Assembly: GCA_009760855.2 (NCBI GenBank)
Contig: WPIO01000050.1
Location: forward strand, 1,180,001-1,242,000
Direction of reading: 5' to 3'
DNA: 62,000 nt
DNA from: Cristatella mucedo
Taxonomy: Eukaryota > Bryozoa > Phylactolaemata > Cristatellidae
This document shows, in pieces, positions 1-11,534 of the stretch. Position numbers and translations under genes: made by a program. The notes under the pieces were generated by a model, which made no database searches, was not told the DNA's origin, and saw only the letters and a program-made list of their open reading frames with translations. How positions within the stretch are numbered: position 1 is the first letter of the stretch; each line of letters opens with the position of its first letter.

Positions 1-124
1 TCTGCCACAGAGCAAAGTATTTCGCTGATACAGACTCACAAAGGTTTTAGAAATCAATGCTGAAATCACCCAGTAGGCGGGGTGGCAATTTTGTGGTAGA
101 ATACCGTAGCATGATCTGAGCATT
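1..124. other. Unassigned flank
   Basis: I recognise no coding frame or repeat family in this short stretch. It lies just beyond the 3' tail of the minus-strand LINE that starts near 126. Confidence 0.3.
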
Positions 125-125
125 G

Positions 126-1060
126 ATATTAATAATACACTTGATAAAGAGCCCTTCGAGAACTCGATCTCTTTCTAGGCACTTTAAGTTTGCTTCGCAG
201 GAAATAAGAATTAAATCAAGTCTTGGTACATGGTAGGCAATAGGTGACTACCGAAATTTAATTCGTGCCATCCATCAACACCGGATTTGTGTTTTGTGCG
301 AGGAGGAAGACGTAGTAAGGCCAACTTACGCAATTACGGACAGGGCTTGCTGCAGGTGGACTCGCTGTAAGTAAACCGTGTATCGGGGATGGTTTTACAC
401 TGTGTGAATTGTTTTCAGTCGTCAGCAGGACAGTTGATATAGTTGCATAATAATTTAAAAGCGAGTTTCACAGAATAGGACCTTTGAGCACAAGCTCCTA
501 TTGCCAACTACCTTTAATCGTAGGAATGGAAAATAAAATTTGTCGCCAACAGAGGGCCTAGGGGCACGAGAAGGCTGAAACTAAGGCAGCACCTCAGCTA
601 ATTATGAAGCAGACAAGCCATGGCTGGCCTTGATCAATCGGACCCATTCAAAATCGTAGAGCAAAGAAGATGCGGAACCTCAGGGATTTTATAACTAGTT
701 TTGCAGGTGTATTCTTTCCTAGGTGGCGTAGCCTAATGGCTATTTTTAGGCCGCCGAGCCAAAATAGAATTGCAATCATCTAGCCTAGACAGAATCAAGG
801 AGCCAGTCAGTTTTTTTCTTTTCCACCATCGTGATATACAGTTTTCGATCTTCAATAGAGATCGGACGCTGTAAATAGGCTTTGAGGCAGCCTTGATAAT
901 AGGTAGTTGGTAGTTGTCCAAGGCAACACTTAAACTGTGAGCAAATGTTGAGGATCGCACAGTAGCATCGGCTATTACAAAAACAATGTCCTCTATTTTA
1001 ACCAAATGCTTGAAGAGTTGTACGTGTAACAGCTCAGTTTCACGGTCATTCAGTTTATGG
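126..1060 (-). mobile_element. CR1/L2-like LINE, 3' fragment (family 1)
   Basis: The minus strand carries the C-terminal part of a LINE reverse-transcriptase protein (about 733-1,131, including the stretch LSRLDDCNSILARRPK) followed by the 3' UTR. The short ATT-rich run near 126-138 corresponds to the 3' tail. The UTR resembles the better-preserved family copies near 38,190-38,450 and 31,870-32,640. The copy is 5'-truncated, has internal deletions and no long open frame, so it is a dead insertion. Confidence 0.8.
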
Positions 1061-1062
1061 AG

Positions 1063-1190
1063 CGATGGTTTGACCCAACGGTTAAGGTGTTCGTGGTGAC
1101 CAAGGTCAAGGTAGCTGTATTTGATGACCAAGGTCGTGAGTTCGAGCCTTGTGGCGTATGTTACACTCCTTAATAAAGATGGATTCTCTT
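1063..1190 (+). mobile_element. tRNA-derived SINE, family S2
   Basis: The element has a Pol III B-box-like stretch (ggtcgtgagttcgagcc, near 1,130-1,147) and an upstream A-box-like segment. It ends in an AT-rich tail that runs into a TA microsatellite. A close relative at 35,605-35,740 sits at the same junction with LINE sequence and is also followed by (TA)n. Confidence 0.6.
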
Positions 1191-1196
1191 ATATAC

Positions 1197-1237
<41 letters not shown>

Positions 1238-1268
1238 TTACATATAATATATATATTTATCATACACA

Positions 1269-1299
<31 letters not shown>

Positions 1300-1300
1300 G
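1190..1300. repeat. (TA)n microsatellite
   Basis: Two runs of alternating TA with short CATA interruptions follow the SINE tail. Open frames through it are repeat artefacts. Confidence 0.95.
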
Positions 1301-1424
1301 AGTAATTTGTGTGGCCCCCTACGAGAAAGCCAGATTTCAAAGAGCAAGCATTTATCATTCATGTATTTGATCCTGGATGGTGTCAAATTGCCTTATGTAT
1401 AAATACAAATATAATAAAAATTTT

Positions 1425-1800
1425 GAAATTTTAAATTTTCTTTAAGCAACCGTGGACTATAGTTCTTGACCTTACATAGGGGTCTGACGTGATGGCGAGC
1501 TGTGGAAATGGTCTTCTTAAAGAAGTTTTCACGATTTAGGTAGCAAGCGAAGACGACTCCTAATCCCGAGAACACGATGATGGTCGCTCAACTGCAGCCC
1601 CTAATAAAAGAGCTGAGCCATTAAGTTCAGCACACGCTCCCGGCGCGTCCTATGGTTTGCAGCTTAATTTTAGCGTCTTTTAGTGTAAGGAAATAGCTGT
1701 CCTCGAATATACTGTTCAAAACAGGACCTGCTTAGCATGAGGTGTGGTGCCATCTTTAGACAACAGTTACCGGTGGGACTTCTTCGACTGGTTAGTAAGA
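1425..1800 (-). mobile_element. LINE fragment, separate copy
   Basis: The minus strand matches the same LINE region as 60,600-60,850 (frames with LGVVF and TARHHVRPLCKV). This duplicates part of the protein region already present at 780-1,060, so it is a different insertion and not a continuation. From 1,800 to 2,028 I see nothing further. Confidence 0.65.
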
Positions 1801-2033
1801 AGCTCCCTGCATTCTGTGTGTTCGCCGTTTCAACAGCTCTTCCAATAAACCTACGACCCACAAGTTTGAAGAGCTGATAAGCACTCTTGATGGCCGTTAC
1901 TATGGTTCAATTTAAATTCGAGTGGGCAGCATTCACTGTTCCGGTCACACGCCGAAAATAATGCATGCCACTTTATTGGTTTCACACAGCTGTTGAACAA
2001 TAACTTAAACCCGGTCTATTCACTAAAAGTTAG

Positions 2034-2304
2034 TGTGGTTTGGCATACAGAACGCTGGCCCAGAACAACGCCAACAGTTTATTGTACAAGGCACGGAGCA
2101 GCAAGACGCATGACTGCCTTCGCCCCCTTCTAGCACTCGAGTCTCCTTCCACTCCTCCGGTTGACCCCGATGATTAATCGAGGACCACAACTGTGTAGCG
2201 GCCGATCCTGATGGTGAATCCACCATCTGGCCACCAGCGTTACCGGCCAGTGTCCATGCCACATCACAGGCTCATTAGAGGAGCCGGCCTACACTCAAAC
2301 TACA
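2034..2304 (-). repeat. 3' LTR
   Basis: This 271-bp copy is the 3' LTR in the minus orientation of gag. It differs from the other LTR by scattered substitutions and small indels, so the insertion is not recent. Confidence 0.85.
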
Positions 2305-2480
2305 TGCCCTTTTGACCTTAAGGTCACAAGTTTGCAGCACCAACACACATAGCTGCAACGTACAGGGCAGCATGAACGAGCCTATCTAAGCAGCAATGAA
2401 CGAACCTATCTATAAACGATGCAAACTAGACCCTACACATCCTCAACATGGCAGCTAGCATCAATAGCTGACCCCACAGT

Positions 2481-3632
2481 CTACCTGACGGCTGATCGCA
2501 AGAGGCGAGCTGGTGCACGGCCTTTTGCGACCAGCCGGCAACGTGAGCCACCGACCATCGTCATCGAGCTGACGTCCACGGCTACTGTTTTCCGGACACC
2601 AACCACCGTCGCTCCATCCGCCTCTGCCGATTCTTCCGCAGCGTCTCCGATATACGCAGCTGCTTCTCTGTCCTGCGTACCCTCTGCAACCTGAGCAGTC
2701 TCTCCGGCCTGCACAGTCTCAGCGGCCTCCACAGATTCTCCCTCCTGTACAGCCTCTCCGTCCTGTGCAGACTCTTCAGTCTGCACACACTGTCCTGCCT
2801 GTGCCGCGTCACAGCCCACCGGCTGGTCGAAGGCCAACGTCACCTTCAGGGCTTTCGCTGCATCGCCGGCCACTACCTCTCTGGCGGACGCCGCAGACTC
2901 TGCCGCGGACGCCGCCGCCGAATCTGTCGCGGGTGCCGCCGCCGCATTCCACCTGGACGCCGCCGACTCTGTCGCGAATGCCGCCAACTCTGCCGCCGCC
3001 TTCCGCGAGGACGCCGCCGACCATGTCTCGGACGCCCCCGACTCTGTCGCGGACGCCGCCGCCTTCCACGAGGAAGCAGCCGCCTTCCACGCGGACGCCG
3101 CCGCCTCTCCGTGCACCGTCTCACTCTCCGTCGCCTCAGCCGCACCGCTGACTGTTGCCTGGCACAACGCCGTTGCTTCGTGGAACACCATTGCAGCCTG
3201 ACCAACCGTCACCGCTTTGATAGCCGTTGCCTGCCGCCACGGGGTGGCAGCCTGACAAACCTCTGTCGCCTGGCATACAGTCGGTAGCCGCTGCTGCCGC
3301 TTCCGATCGCTCCTTTCGGCCCTCTCAGTCCGACCAGCCTTTACCCGATCAGCGTGCAGCAATCGCGCTCTACCGGCCGGCGAGGTGAATGCCCTCACTA
3401 GGGCCTCACGAAGCTTGGCATAGTCATCCTGAACTTCCTGCCGGAGCCCCGAGGCAAACGTGAAGGCCCCGCCTTGCATCGCAAGGAGCAAAAACAAGTG
3501 GCACTCATTCTGTTCGTAGTCACTTTTCTCGATCTCCATCTCAAAGTTCAGCAGCCAGCCAACGAAGTCTCCGAAGTCATCGAAGCCTAGGGACGCTGCA
3601 CAAGACATCTCCCAGGGCGTCATCGGCTCCAT
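2481..3632 (-). CDS. Gag-like protein of the LTR element
   Basis: This 383-codon frame starts at the first ATG inside the element (3,632, reading MEPMTPWEMS); the open frame upstream lies inside the LTR and has no ATG. Residues about 10-85 look like a retrotransposon gag core: an aromatic-rich helix region, then AMQGGAFTFASGLRQEVQDD, reminiscent of the 'LRGRA..F..GL..E...DY..L...L...F' pattern of Ty3-type gags. The middle (about 150-300) is a low-complexity Ala/Ser/Thr-rich repeat built on short units such as ATESAAS and WKAAAS. No CCHC knuckle or protease motif is visible. The frame is intact from start to stop, notable next to the decayed LINEs. The proline-rich frame on the opposite strand is its shadow. 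Confidence 0.65.
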   Translation of the reverse strand: MEPMTPWEMSCAASLGFDDFGDFVGWLLNFEMEIEKSDYEQNECHLFLLLAMQGGAFTFASGLRQEVQDDYAKLREALVRAFTSPAGRARLLHADRVKAGRTERAERSDRKRQQRLPTVCQATEVCQAATPWRQATAIKAVTVGQAAMVFHEATALCQATVSGAAEATESETVHGEAAASAWKAAASSWKAAASATESGASETWSAASSRKAAAELAAFATESAASRWNAAAAPATDSAAASAAESAASAREVVAGDAAKALKVTLAFDQPVGCDAAQAGQCVQTEESAQDGEAVQEGESVEAAETVQAGETAQVAEGTQDREAAAYIGDAAEESAEADGATVVGVRKTVAVDVSSMTMVGGSRCRLVAKGRAPARLLRSAVR

Positions 3633-3646
3633 TCCACGAAATAGCT

Positions 3647-3932
3647 TGTGGCTCGGTTCGCCCATCAGAGAGCCAGCCGATGAACAATGCCAACGGTTTA
3701 TTGTACAAGGCACGGAGCAGCAAGACACACAACTGCCTTCGCACCCTTCTCACACTAGAGTCTCCTTCTACTCCTCCAGTCCCCCGGTTGACCCCGATGA
3801 TTCATCGAGGACCACAACTGTACAGCGGCCGATCCTGATGGTGAATCCACCATCTGGCCACCAGCGGTTACCGGCCAGTTTCTATGCCACATCACAGGCT
3901 CATTAGAGGAGCCGGCCTACACTCAAACTACA
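3647..3932 (-). repeat. 5' LTR
   Basis: This 286-bp copy is upstream of gag in the minus orientation. It should hold the promoter and polyadenylation site of the element, though I see no clear TATA box. Confidence 0.85.
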
Positions 3933-3939
3933 GTTAGGA

Positions 3940-5045
3940 AATTACTCATCCACGAACAATCCGCGAGAAGGTACATGCATTTGTGCTTATCGAGACGTGG
4001 ATGACACCATGCTTTGGTAGCTTTAGATCTGAGAAAAACCCAACTGGTTTCTCATTCTTTCAGTCCATGCAATCTGGCAAAGTTGGTGACGGAAATGCCA
4101 CAGTTATTCGTTAACTCTTTAGCTATAAGACATCCTATGATCTCATTCTGGCTGTCTAAACATGGTTGTAGAAGAGTTTTCAGAGTTCCTTACTAAAATA
4201 TCCGTGTGTGACATGCCACTGCTGATTGCCGAAGACCTAAAACATCACGTTAAAAACCCTAGCAACAGTGCTCATTCCTTGACTGTCTGAATAGGCTTTG
4301 CTTGGCCCTCCACGTTAATCATATCACTCACGTCGGTGGTCATATCTACGAGCTCCTGATCACTAAAGATGTCTGCCCAATAACCTTGCTGTGTGGAAGC
4401 TGACCCTCTCGGATTATTTCTGGGTCCTGTTTACTGTTCCTGCTTCGATTTACGTCCAGGGTAGCGTAGAGTTCGTTCAGCGATGCAAATTAAAACCGTT
4501 GACCTTGAAAATTCTTTAAAATCTTTCCGTACATTGTGTCCATGTACCAAGTGTTGAAGATTACTCTCCATAACTTGAAAAACTTCAAAAGATGCGGCGA
4601 GTTAAGCACAGTGTTGGACGCAGCTTTAAGAAGTCTGGGTCTGACGAAGATCTAATCAATTTCTAAGACTTCCTTCGAGTCTACAACTTAAGGTTCGGAA
4701 ATTTTGTTTTTAAATATACCCAAAATATATTTATAAGACGGTAAACAATTTGCTGGCTGATTCCGAGAGGTATCACTGCCTAAGACATTAACGACTCCAC
4801 GACAAGTTCTCAGCCTCCTTCATTGAAAGAACAGATACAATTAATGCCTGCGAAGAGCCCCTCCTAAAAAAATGTTTAAGGATTAGTTGTCATTGATTCA
4901 TTACGTCTAAGTCTATAACTTTTCTCACTGACCTAGCAGACTTCGGCTAGGCTTTAGTTCAGAGATAGGGGGACGTGGCCTACGGAAGCTGTGTAAATAG
5001 CAGGCCTTCAGCCACTCCATAAGCACACGTTTTGGCGAAGCATCA
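3940..5045 (+). mobile_element. LINE endonuclease-region fragment
   Basis: Broken plus-strand frames include LIETWMTP, in the style of the N-terminal 'TETW' motif of APE-type LINE endonucleases, and downstream pieces in the style of the end of the endonuclease domain. Many stops and frameshifts are present. A second endonuclease segment begins near 5,060, so this is probably a separate copy. Confidence 0.45.
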
Positions 5046-5059
5046 GAAAAACTCACATT

Positions 5060-7880
5060 TCGATTCCATGTGCAAGAAATCAATCTTTACTATTTATGGG
5101 CGATTACAACATTCATTTTATCTGCCACCTTCCGCACTCCATTTCGTGCACTGACTGACTCATTGTTTCTCGTGGTTCATGTGCTTGGCCCTGAGAGACA
5201 AACATTCGACCACATTTTCTTATACAACTACCCTTTTTATCAACAATTATTAATTATTACCAAATCCTGCTTATCTGACCGCATACAAAATCTCCTCCAG
5301 TCTACAACGCGTGCCCTCTTCCTCATAATCTGAAATCACATGTGAATCGAGAAATACCTCAAGACGTTTGAACTCAATTCTGTTCGAGCGAGAATTACTG
5401 CTTCTCCTCTACTTCTCAATCCCCCCTCCAACCTCCTCTCGTCGTTGGTAGATTGCTACAACAACGACTCCAGCTGACATGAACACGAATTTGCATGTCT
5501 AACTAAGCGCACTGTGCGCCCTTGCCCAAATGGCCGACGGTTTACAATGCACATTAAACTGGCTAGATCCACTAATCCCAAGCTTGAAAAAGCGTGCACA
5601 GGATAGGGCAGACTGACCATAGAAAGGCATAGCTTTCAAAAAGCATTGTAGAATCACAGGTGCACAATCCGAAAATGCTGACATCGACGATCAACCAAAT
5701 CCTTTACCAATCCCAGGCTAGCTCCTTATCCTGCCTGATCCCTGTAATGATGATCCAGCCGATCGCTTCTCTAGCTTCTTTGTCAGCACGACAGACAAGA
5801 TCCGGGAGGCCATGCCTAATGTGGCAGCATCCCCCTGGAGTGCTGTTACTCAATTCCACGCAAGACCAAAATGTCTAAATTCAAGGAGGTCACTAGTGAC
5901 CTAGTCCTTAAGTTCATATCCTAACTAAAGATGGTAAGTAGTCCTCTGGACCCTATTCCCGCTGTCCTGCTTCCACGATTTATTGATCTGCTGCTGCCAT
6001 GCATAACTAGCATAATAAATATGCAGTTGGCCGCAGGTTTGTCCCAATACCTTTCAAAATGGCTTTAGTCAGGCCACTAATCAAGAATGCCACACTAGAC
6101 TAAGAGAGCTTTAGTGAATTCCGCCCTGTCATCCTCCTACAGTTCCGATCGAAGACATTAGAACGGGTCGTGGCGGACCAGCTGAACTCATATATTAAAA
6201 CTTCAAACCTTTCTAGTAAGTTCCAGTCTGGCTTTAGAGCTAATCCCTCCACAGAGTCAGCATTGCATCGGGTGTACAACAACCTACCTAGGAATGCAGA
6301 AAAAGGTAGAGTATCTCTGTTGATTTGCACGATCTTTCGGCAGCTTTTGATACTATTGATCAGAAAGTTCTTCTAGGGCGCCTTTCATCTCGCCTGGGCA
6401 TAACTCGTACTTAATTGCAATGGTTCAGGTCCTAGCTCAGTGGGAGACTTCAGAGTAACGATGTGAACGGACTAAGATCGTCTGAGGAACCTCTAAAATA
6501 CGGTGTACCTCAGAGATCTGTGCTTAGCCTCTTTCTTTGCCTGATTTATACTGTCCGGCTTGCTGATATGATTGCAAAGCACAATCTAGGCTTTCACTTC
6601 TATGCAGATGGCACTCAGTTGTACATTTGCTTTGACCCTTCCCAACCATTCACCACGTCGAATTCTTTCAACTCTCTTGCAGCATGTATTGATGACGTTC
6701 GTGGTGAGGAGTGAGGGCTCACTAGGTAAGGTGGTTGCTTTTTACGGCCTTGGTCCCGAGGTCGTGGGTTCGAATCTTGTGGTGGGCAATCCTGTATCGC
6801 CTGTGCATGCAGTGTTGATGGACTTAAAGTCTCTTATGTTGCTGTACAAAAGAGGCTGTTTGATTACGAATTATTTTTTATTTTATTTGTTTATCCGCAT
6901 ATAAAAAACACAGCACATTTTCTTAAATGAAATGATAAACTAACTTACTAGCTATGGGTAAGCCAAGAGCTATTCAGAAATTGGAAAGGCTAAATTCGGC
7001 TTTGCCTGTTTAATCTGCACGAAATCTAGGTTTCATGTTCCAAAGAGGCCTTTCATTTAGAGACCACATCAGCTCCACAGTGAAGTCGGCCTACTTTCAG
7101 CTGCATACCATTGCTGAAATTCGGGGTTGCTTAGATAGGGATACTACGTTTCAATTAGTCCATGCATTTGTGGCATCCCGTCTTGACTTCTGTAACTCAC
7201 TGCTTGCTGGTCTACTGGTTTGTACAATCAGGCAATTACAGTTGGTGCTAAACTCTGCAGCTAGGCTTGTCTGTCGTGAGCGGCGCATTAGACACATCAC
7301 AATACTCCTCGCCGACCTGCACCGGTTCTAAATCAAGCAATGCATTAATTTCAAGATTTTGTCACTTAAATTTAGGTCCCTTCATTTTCTGGCTCTAGCC
7401 TACCTATCAGATCTACTCCCCCATCAGGCTAGGCATCGTACCACCAGCTTTTCGGAATCTAAGTTTTTACCAAAACCTCTTGCACATCTCAAATCCTTTG
7501 GAGACAGTGCATTTAGTTCATATTCGTCTAAAGCCTGGAACTCACACCCGACTTGAGTCGCAATATCTACTGACTTGTCGTTATTTAAAAAGAAACTTCA
7601 AACGCATCTGATTACCAGATCATCTACAAGGTCCCTGTGATTCGTCCTAATGTGCTTATACGTGCTGATACAGTGCATCCTGCCACTAACCATACTTGTA
7701 TGCTGAGCCTCTGCATGTCTCCTCAAACCGCGTTATTCTTGTTGTTTGCTGAACATCGTACCACCAACCATTCGACCTCGCTTTCTTTTCAGCAAATTTA
7801 AAGCGTCTAAAAAGAGACTATGTTCACTGACGGTTCTATATCAAATGCACCATTATTATTATTATTTTTGTCAGTCGATT
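5060..7880 (+). mobile_element. CR1/L2-like LINE, degenerate, endonuclease tail to 3' UTR
   Basis: The plus strand reads, in broken frames, an endonuclease piece (GDYNIHF-like near 5,098), the RT entry (SSPLDPIPAVLL near 5,940), fingers (KFQSGFRANPSTESALHRV near 6,218), the catalytic strand (FHFYADGTQLYICF near 6,595) and the C-terminal domain (LDFCNSLLAGL near 7,180; [15 protein letters not shown] near 7,420). The 3' UTR ends in an ATT run near 7,850. The YADD catalytic motif reads YADG, so the copy is inactive. A SINE interrupts it at 6,717-6,905. Its last ~480 bp (from 7,396) belong to the segmental duplication. Confidence 0.85.
6717..6905 (+). mobile_element. tRNA-derived SINE, family S1, inside a LINE
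   Basis: An A-box-like stretch (ggctcactaggtaagg) and a B box (gggttcgaatc) are followed by a non-tRNA body and an AT-rich tail. It splits the LINE reverse-transcriptase frame. A second copy lies at 27,592-27,765. Confidence 0.75.
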
Positions 7881-8029
7881 CAGCAGTTTCATTCGTTTAG
7901 CTGCAGCAGTCCGGGGTGGTGACTAATACTCCGCCAATGCTGATTACTCTGAAAGTGTTAGCAACGTGTAATCACGCTTTGCAGCTGTCTTTTTCCAGGT
8001 TCTATCTACTACTTCCGTATTCGCCCACG

Positions 8030-11000
8030 CCGTTTCAGTCGATTACCGTGCATTGCCTTAGGATCTAAGTTCGAAATTGGTTAAAAGGATGTGTTTGCTC
8101 TTTTAAAGCAATGCACTGCAAAATTGCCCAAGAAAATTGGATCCGCTCCCATCAGCTCCCATCTCTGTAATTGTAACATTCATATATGGCTGTATTGTCT
8201 CAAGCAAATACCGTCGATTGCCAAGCATTGCCAAAGGTTGAACGGGCAAATGACAGTATGTGCGCCCATAGTAAGCATTATGTGGTATAATAATTATAAA
8301 AATTGAATTAGACAATTTCCAGAAAATTTTAAACAGATTTCTGTAGAGGCCGGCCAATGCCGTCGATTGTGCCTTTGTAGATTGTTTAAAAGGATGTGGC
8401 TGCACTTTTAATGCAGCTTAGTGCAATACGCCAGCATAGTTGGAGCTTCTCTCGACAGCAGTCGGTCCATTTGTAAAGGACCATGATGAGTTATGAATTG
8501 GCGTATTTACCTGGGCCACTGCCGTCGATTTCCGTGCGTTGCCATCGAAAAAACGTGCACGATGTGTGAAAATTATGCCCGCTCACAGGTACATGGTATG
8601 TTGAATGAGAGCTGCAGTTTATTGCTGCCAATGTTGTCAGTTTTCTATGGATTGCTCTATCCGCTCCCATTGCTGTGGATTGGCGTGCATTGCTGACAGT
8701 TAACGAGCAAAGCATCTTGAAAATGTCATGGTTTTACTTTAAGCACAGTGGATTGTTATTTGTAATGAAAATTGGAGTTCACGCTGCCGTTTACTCGTCA
8801 ATTTGCCGAGAATTGGGGTATTGGCCCGGGCTATTGCTGTCGCTTGCCATTCATTGCTCGCGATTGTACGTGTGCGATCGGTTGAAATGATGTGATTGCA
8901 CTTTAACGCAGTAGTCTGTGACAGGTAAGATAAAGTAGATCTTGGTCCAGTCACTTTCTAGTGATTTGCGATAGATCATAATGGATTGCCTTATTTGCCT
9001 GCGCCATTGACATCAATTGCCGTAAATTACCCTAGATTGAACGGTCAGAGCTGGCTGAAAGGCTTGAAACTATGTGTGCACACAGAGAGATGTTAAGTGG
9101 AATGACAATTAGAGTCTGGCCCAGCCGATTTCTCGTCGATTTGCCATGGATTGCGGTTTTTGGTCCCTGCCATTGCTGTCGATTGCCGTGCATTGTTGAA
9201 AATTAACGTACAAAATAGCTAGCAAGACCTTAGATTTCACTTTTAGTACAAAGAAATGTCAAATGTGGTGATAATTGGCACTTTGGGCAGCCAATTTGGT
9301 GTCGACTTGCCACGGACGTTAACGGATTGCTGCTTCGACCCGAGCTGTTGCCATAGATTGTCATGCATTGCATGAGATTGCACGAGCGGAATTGCTTAAA
9401 CCAACGTGGTTGACTTTAACCAGTGTAATTTGTAACATGATTCAAAATAAAGCATTGCGAAAGCGATTGCAAGGCATTTTGCATCAGATTGCTTTTGATT
9501 GAGGTATTGGTCAGCGCCATTACAGTCAATTGCAAAGCACTGCTGCCGAATAGTCGAGGCGATTGCAGTAAAATTGTACGATTATACAATAACCGAATAT
9601 TAGAGCAACGTGCAATCACTACTAGAGCTTAAAGTTTACGAATTCGGGTCGTTTTGCTGCGGGTTGCCGTGAATTGACCCGGGCAGTTGCAGGTGATTGC
9701 AGTGAATAGTTGCAGTATGTTCGAGACAATCACAGTGTAGTTATGCGATTACGTAATAATCGAAGAGTAGAGACGAGTGCAATCATAAGTAGAGCTTCTA
9801 GTGTACGCGTTCTAGTCGCTGTGGGGCGGGTTGCAGCGGATTTCAGCGAATTAAGGTGGATTATGATATGGAACCGGTCCATTGCAGTATATTGCAGTGC
9901 ATTGCATGAGAACGCATGTAAACAATAGAGCAAAATTGTGTAGGTGCACTTTGAACTGAGTCTATTCCTATATGCAATGTCAATTAGAGCTTCATGGTGG
10001 TGTTCTGAGGCAGGCTAAGCTTGGCAGCGAACGCCAGCAGCTGGTCAATGGTCCAGCAGCATGCTGACGTAGATGAGTGGGTGGTACGTGCGGCCGAACC
10101 CTACCTTGCCGACTGTGTTCTCGAGCAGGATCTCAAACTGCTGCAGTAGCACAGCGACGTGCTGCTGCGATCGACAGGCGCCCGCTGCCCGTCGCGTCCC
10201 GGCTGCCGCAGGTCTATGAACTGAAGCCTGACGGTTCGCAGGCTTAGCTGGCGGAGGCCTCTGCCGGCCAGGTGCAGAGCTCCGAAACGTTGCAGTTGAT
10301 TGCAGTGCATTGATCAGAACGCGAGTGAACAATTGTGTACAATTGAGCACAATTGTGCAGGTGCACTTTTAACCAACTCTAGTCCTACGTGCAATGTCAA
10401 TTAGAGTTTCGCGGTGGCGATTTGAGGATGTTTTGGCAGTGAAATATAGTGGATTGTAGTGGTTTCCCAGGTCATTTCAGGCGATTGCCGCCCATTGCCG
10501 CAGTGCGAGGATGAACAATTTCTTTATCTTACGTGGTTGTGCACACAGCACGGTGCAATTTATTATGCAATACAAACTGGAGCTTGGTGAAATCTATCTT
10601 GGTTTTTCTGCAGAGGGTTCAGTGGGTGAAAGTGAATTGCCGTATTGGCCCGGGCTACTGCAGTCGATTGCAGCGAATCGCACGAGAACACCCGTGCCAA
10701 TGCAAGTTGAATTTTTCAAGTGGAATTATCGCAGAGTGTGCTGTCATGTGGAATTAAAAAAGGAGCTTTTAGAGGGGGATTATTTCGTTGAACGGCGAGA
10801 TGCAGCGGGCTGCGGTATGCCTGGGCCACTGCAATGTTATTTCAGTGGACCACGAGAACACGTGAGCAGAATCACGTGAAATTTTCCAAGTACATTGCAC
10901 GTGTAGCTTATAGTTTGTAGTTTGATATTCCAAACATTTTGGAGCTGTGCGCAGCTGACCTATGGTGGATTTGATGGGAATAAGAATGAATTGCCGTCGA

Positions 11001-11210
11001 TTTCTGGGGATTTTGGTACAGGCGTCCGGCGGTGAAGCTCATTTGCATGTGTACACGTGCGCTCCGCGACAATAAGTTTTGTGGATAGATAAAATCGAAC
11101 GTGTACTACAATATCAGTGCAAAGTTTGAGGTCGGAAACGTTACTTTCGGGTCTTCATTAGCCTAATTAGAGTGGATGGTGGTGGATTGCGGTAATTCGT
11201 CAAACCCGCT
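8030..11210. repeat. Diverged ~165-bp satellite-like tandem array, copy 1
   Basis: A recurring phrase built on attgc words (for example gtcgattgccgtgcattg) recurs near 8,041, 8,210, 8,355, 8,515, 8,665, 8,830, 9,001, 9,165, 9,343, 9,513, 9,677, 9,873, 10,282, 10,467, 10,645, 10,826, 10,985 and 11,175. The interval is mostly 145-185 bp. Between the phrases other shared words recur in order (a cgagaaca or aacgagcaaa word, then gtgcacttttaa, then caatgtcaattagagc). No gene is visible except a peroxidase-derived fragment that interrupts the array. Confidence 0.75.
10011..10210 (-). pseudogene. Peroxidase gene fragment with internal deletion, copy 1
   Basis: The minus strand matches two separate parts of the peroxidase gene joined together: the N-terminal helix region (SQQHVAVLLQQFEILLE against SQQHVDVLLQQLTILLQ in the gene) and, beyond a junction near 10,055, the stretch around LAFAA(N/K)LGL about 120 codons further on. 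The haem-pocket region between them is missing, so it cannot encode a peroxidase. It lies within the ~165-bp tandem repeats about 1.3 kb downstream of the full gene. Confidence 0.75.
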
Positions 11211-11436
11211 GACGCTGACATAGATTGTGGCTCGGGCACCGCGGCGCAGCAACAAAAGCGTCGCCGTGGCGCTCGCGCCGTCGCTGCTATAGCGTACGCA
11301 ATTTCACCTCATCGGCGCTCACAGCTCGCTGACTCAGAAACTGAATGCTCGATGACCAGAGCTCCCTGACCTGTACTCCCTGACCTGCGATTCGAAACTG
11401 ACCAGTCCTCGCCGATTATTACCTCACCAAGGAACA

Positions 11437-11442
11437 TTTATT
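11437..11442 (-). terminator. Poly(A) signal AATAAA of peroxidase copy 1
   Basis: The minus strand reads AATAAA about 93 nt beyond the stop codon. The same position in copy 2 (42,717-42,722) reads AGTAAA. Confidence 0.5.
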
Positions 11443-11534
11443 ATCGCAATAAGCCAGAAAAAACCATGCTAGCTGTACCGAGCTCGCTACGGGCTAGCTG
11501 CATCGGGCAGGCGAGTCGGCGCGTCGCTGTGACG

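Larger units (their letters stand above)
2034..3932 (-). mobile_element. Gag-only LTR retrotransposon (TRIM/TR-GAG-like)
   Basis: Two direct repeats (2,034-2,304 and 3,647-3,932) both begin TGTGG and end ACTACA. They flank about 1.34 kb of internal sequence, and the whole is bracketed by the same 5 bp, GTTAG, at 2,029-2,033 and 3,933-3,937. This is the signature of integrase-mediated insertion of a complete LTR element. The single internal frame is a gag-like protein on the minus strand. No protease, reverse transcriptase, RNase H or integrase fits in the space. In the minus orientation a purine stretch (aaaaggg) lies just before the 3' LTR (2,034-2,304), as expected for a polypurine tract. 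I could not assign a primer-binding site. The element must depend on enzymes supplied by a relative elsewhere. Confidence 0.85.

Noticed and set aside
2765-3151. Proline-rich frame on the plus strand
   Set aside because: It is the antisense shadow of the Ala/Ser repeat in the gag-like protein.
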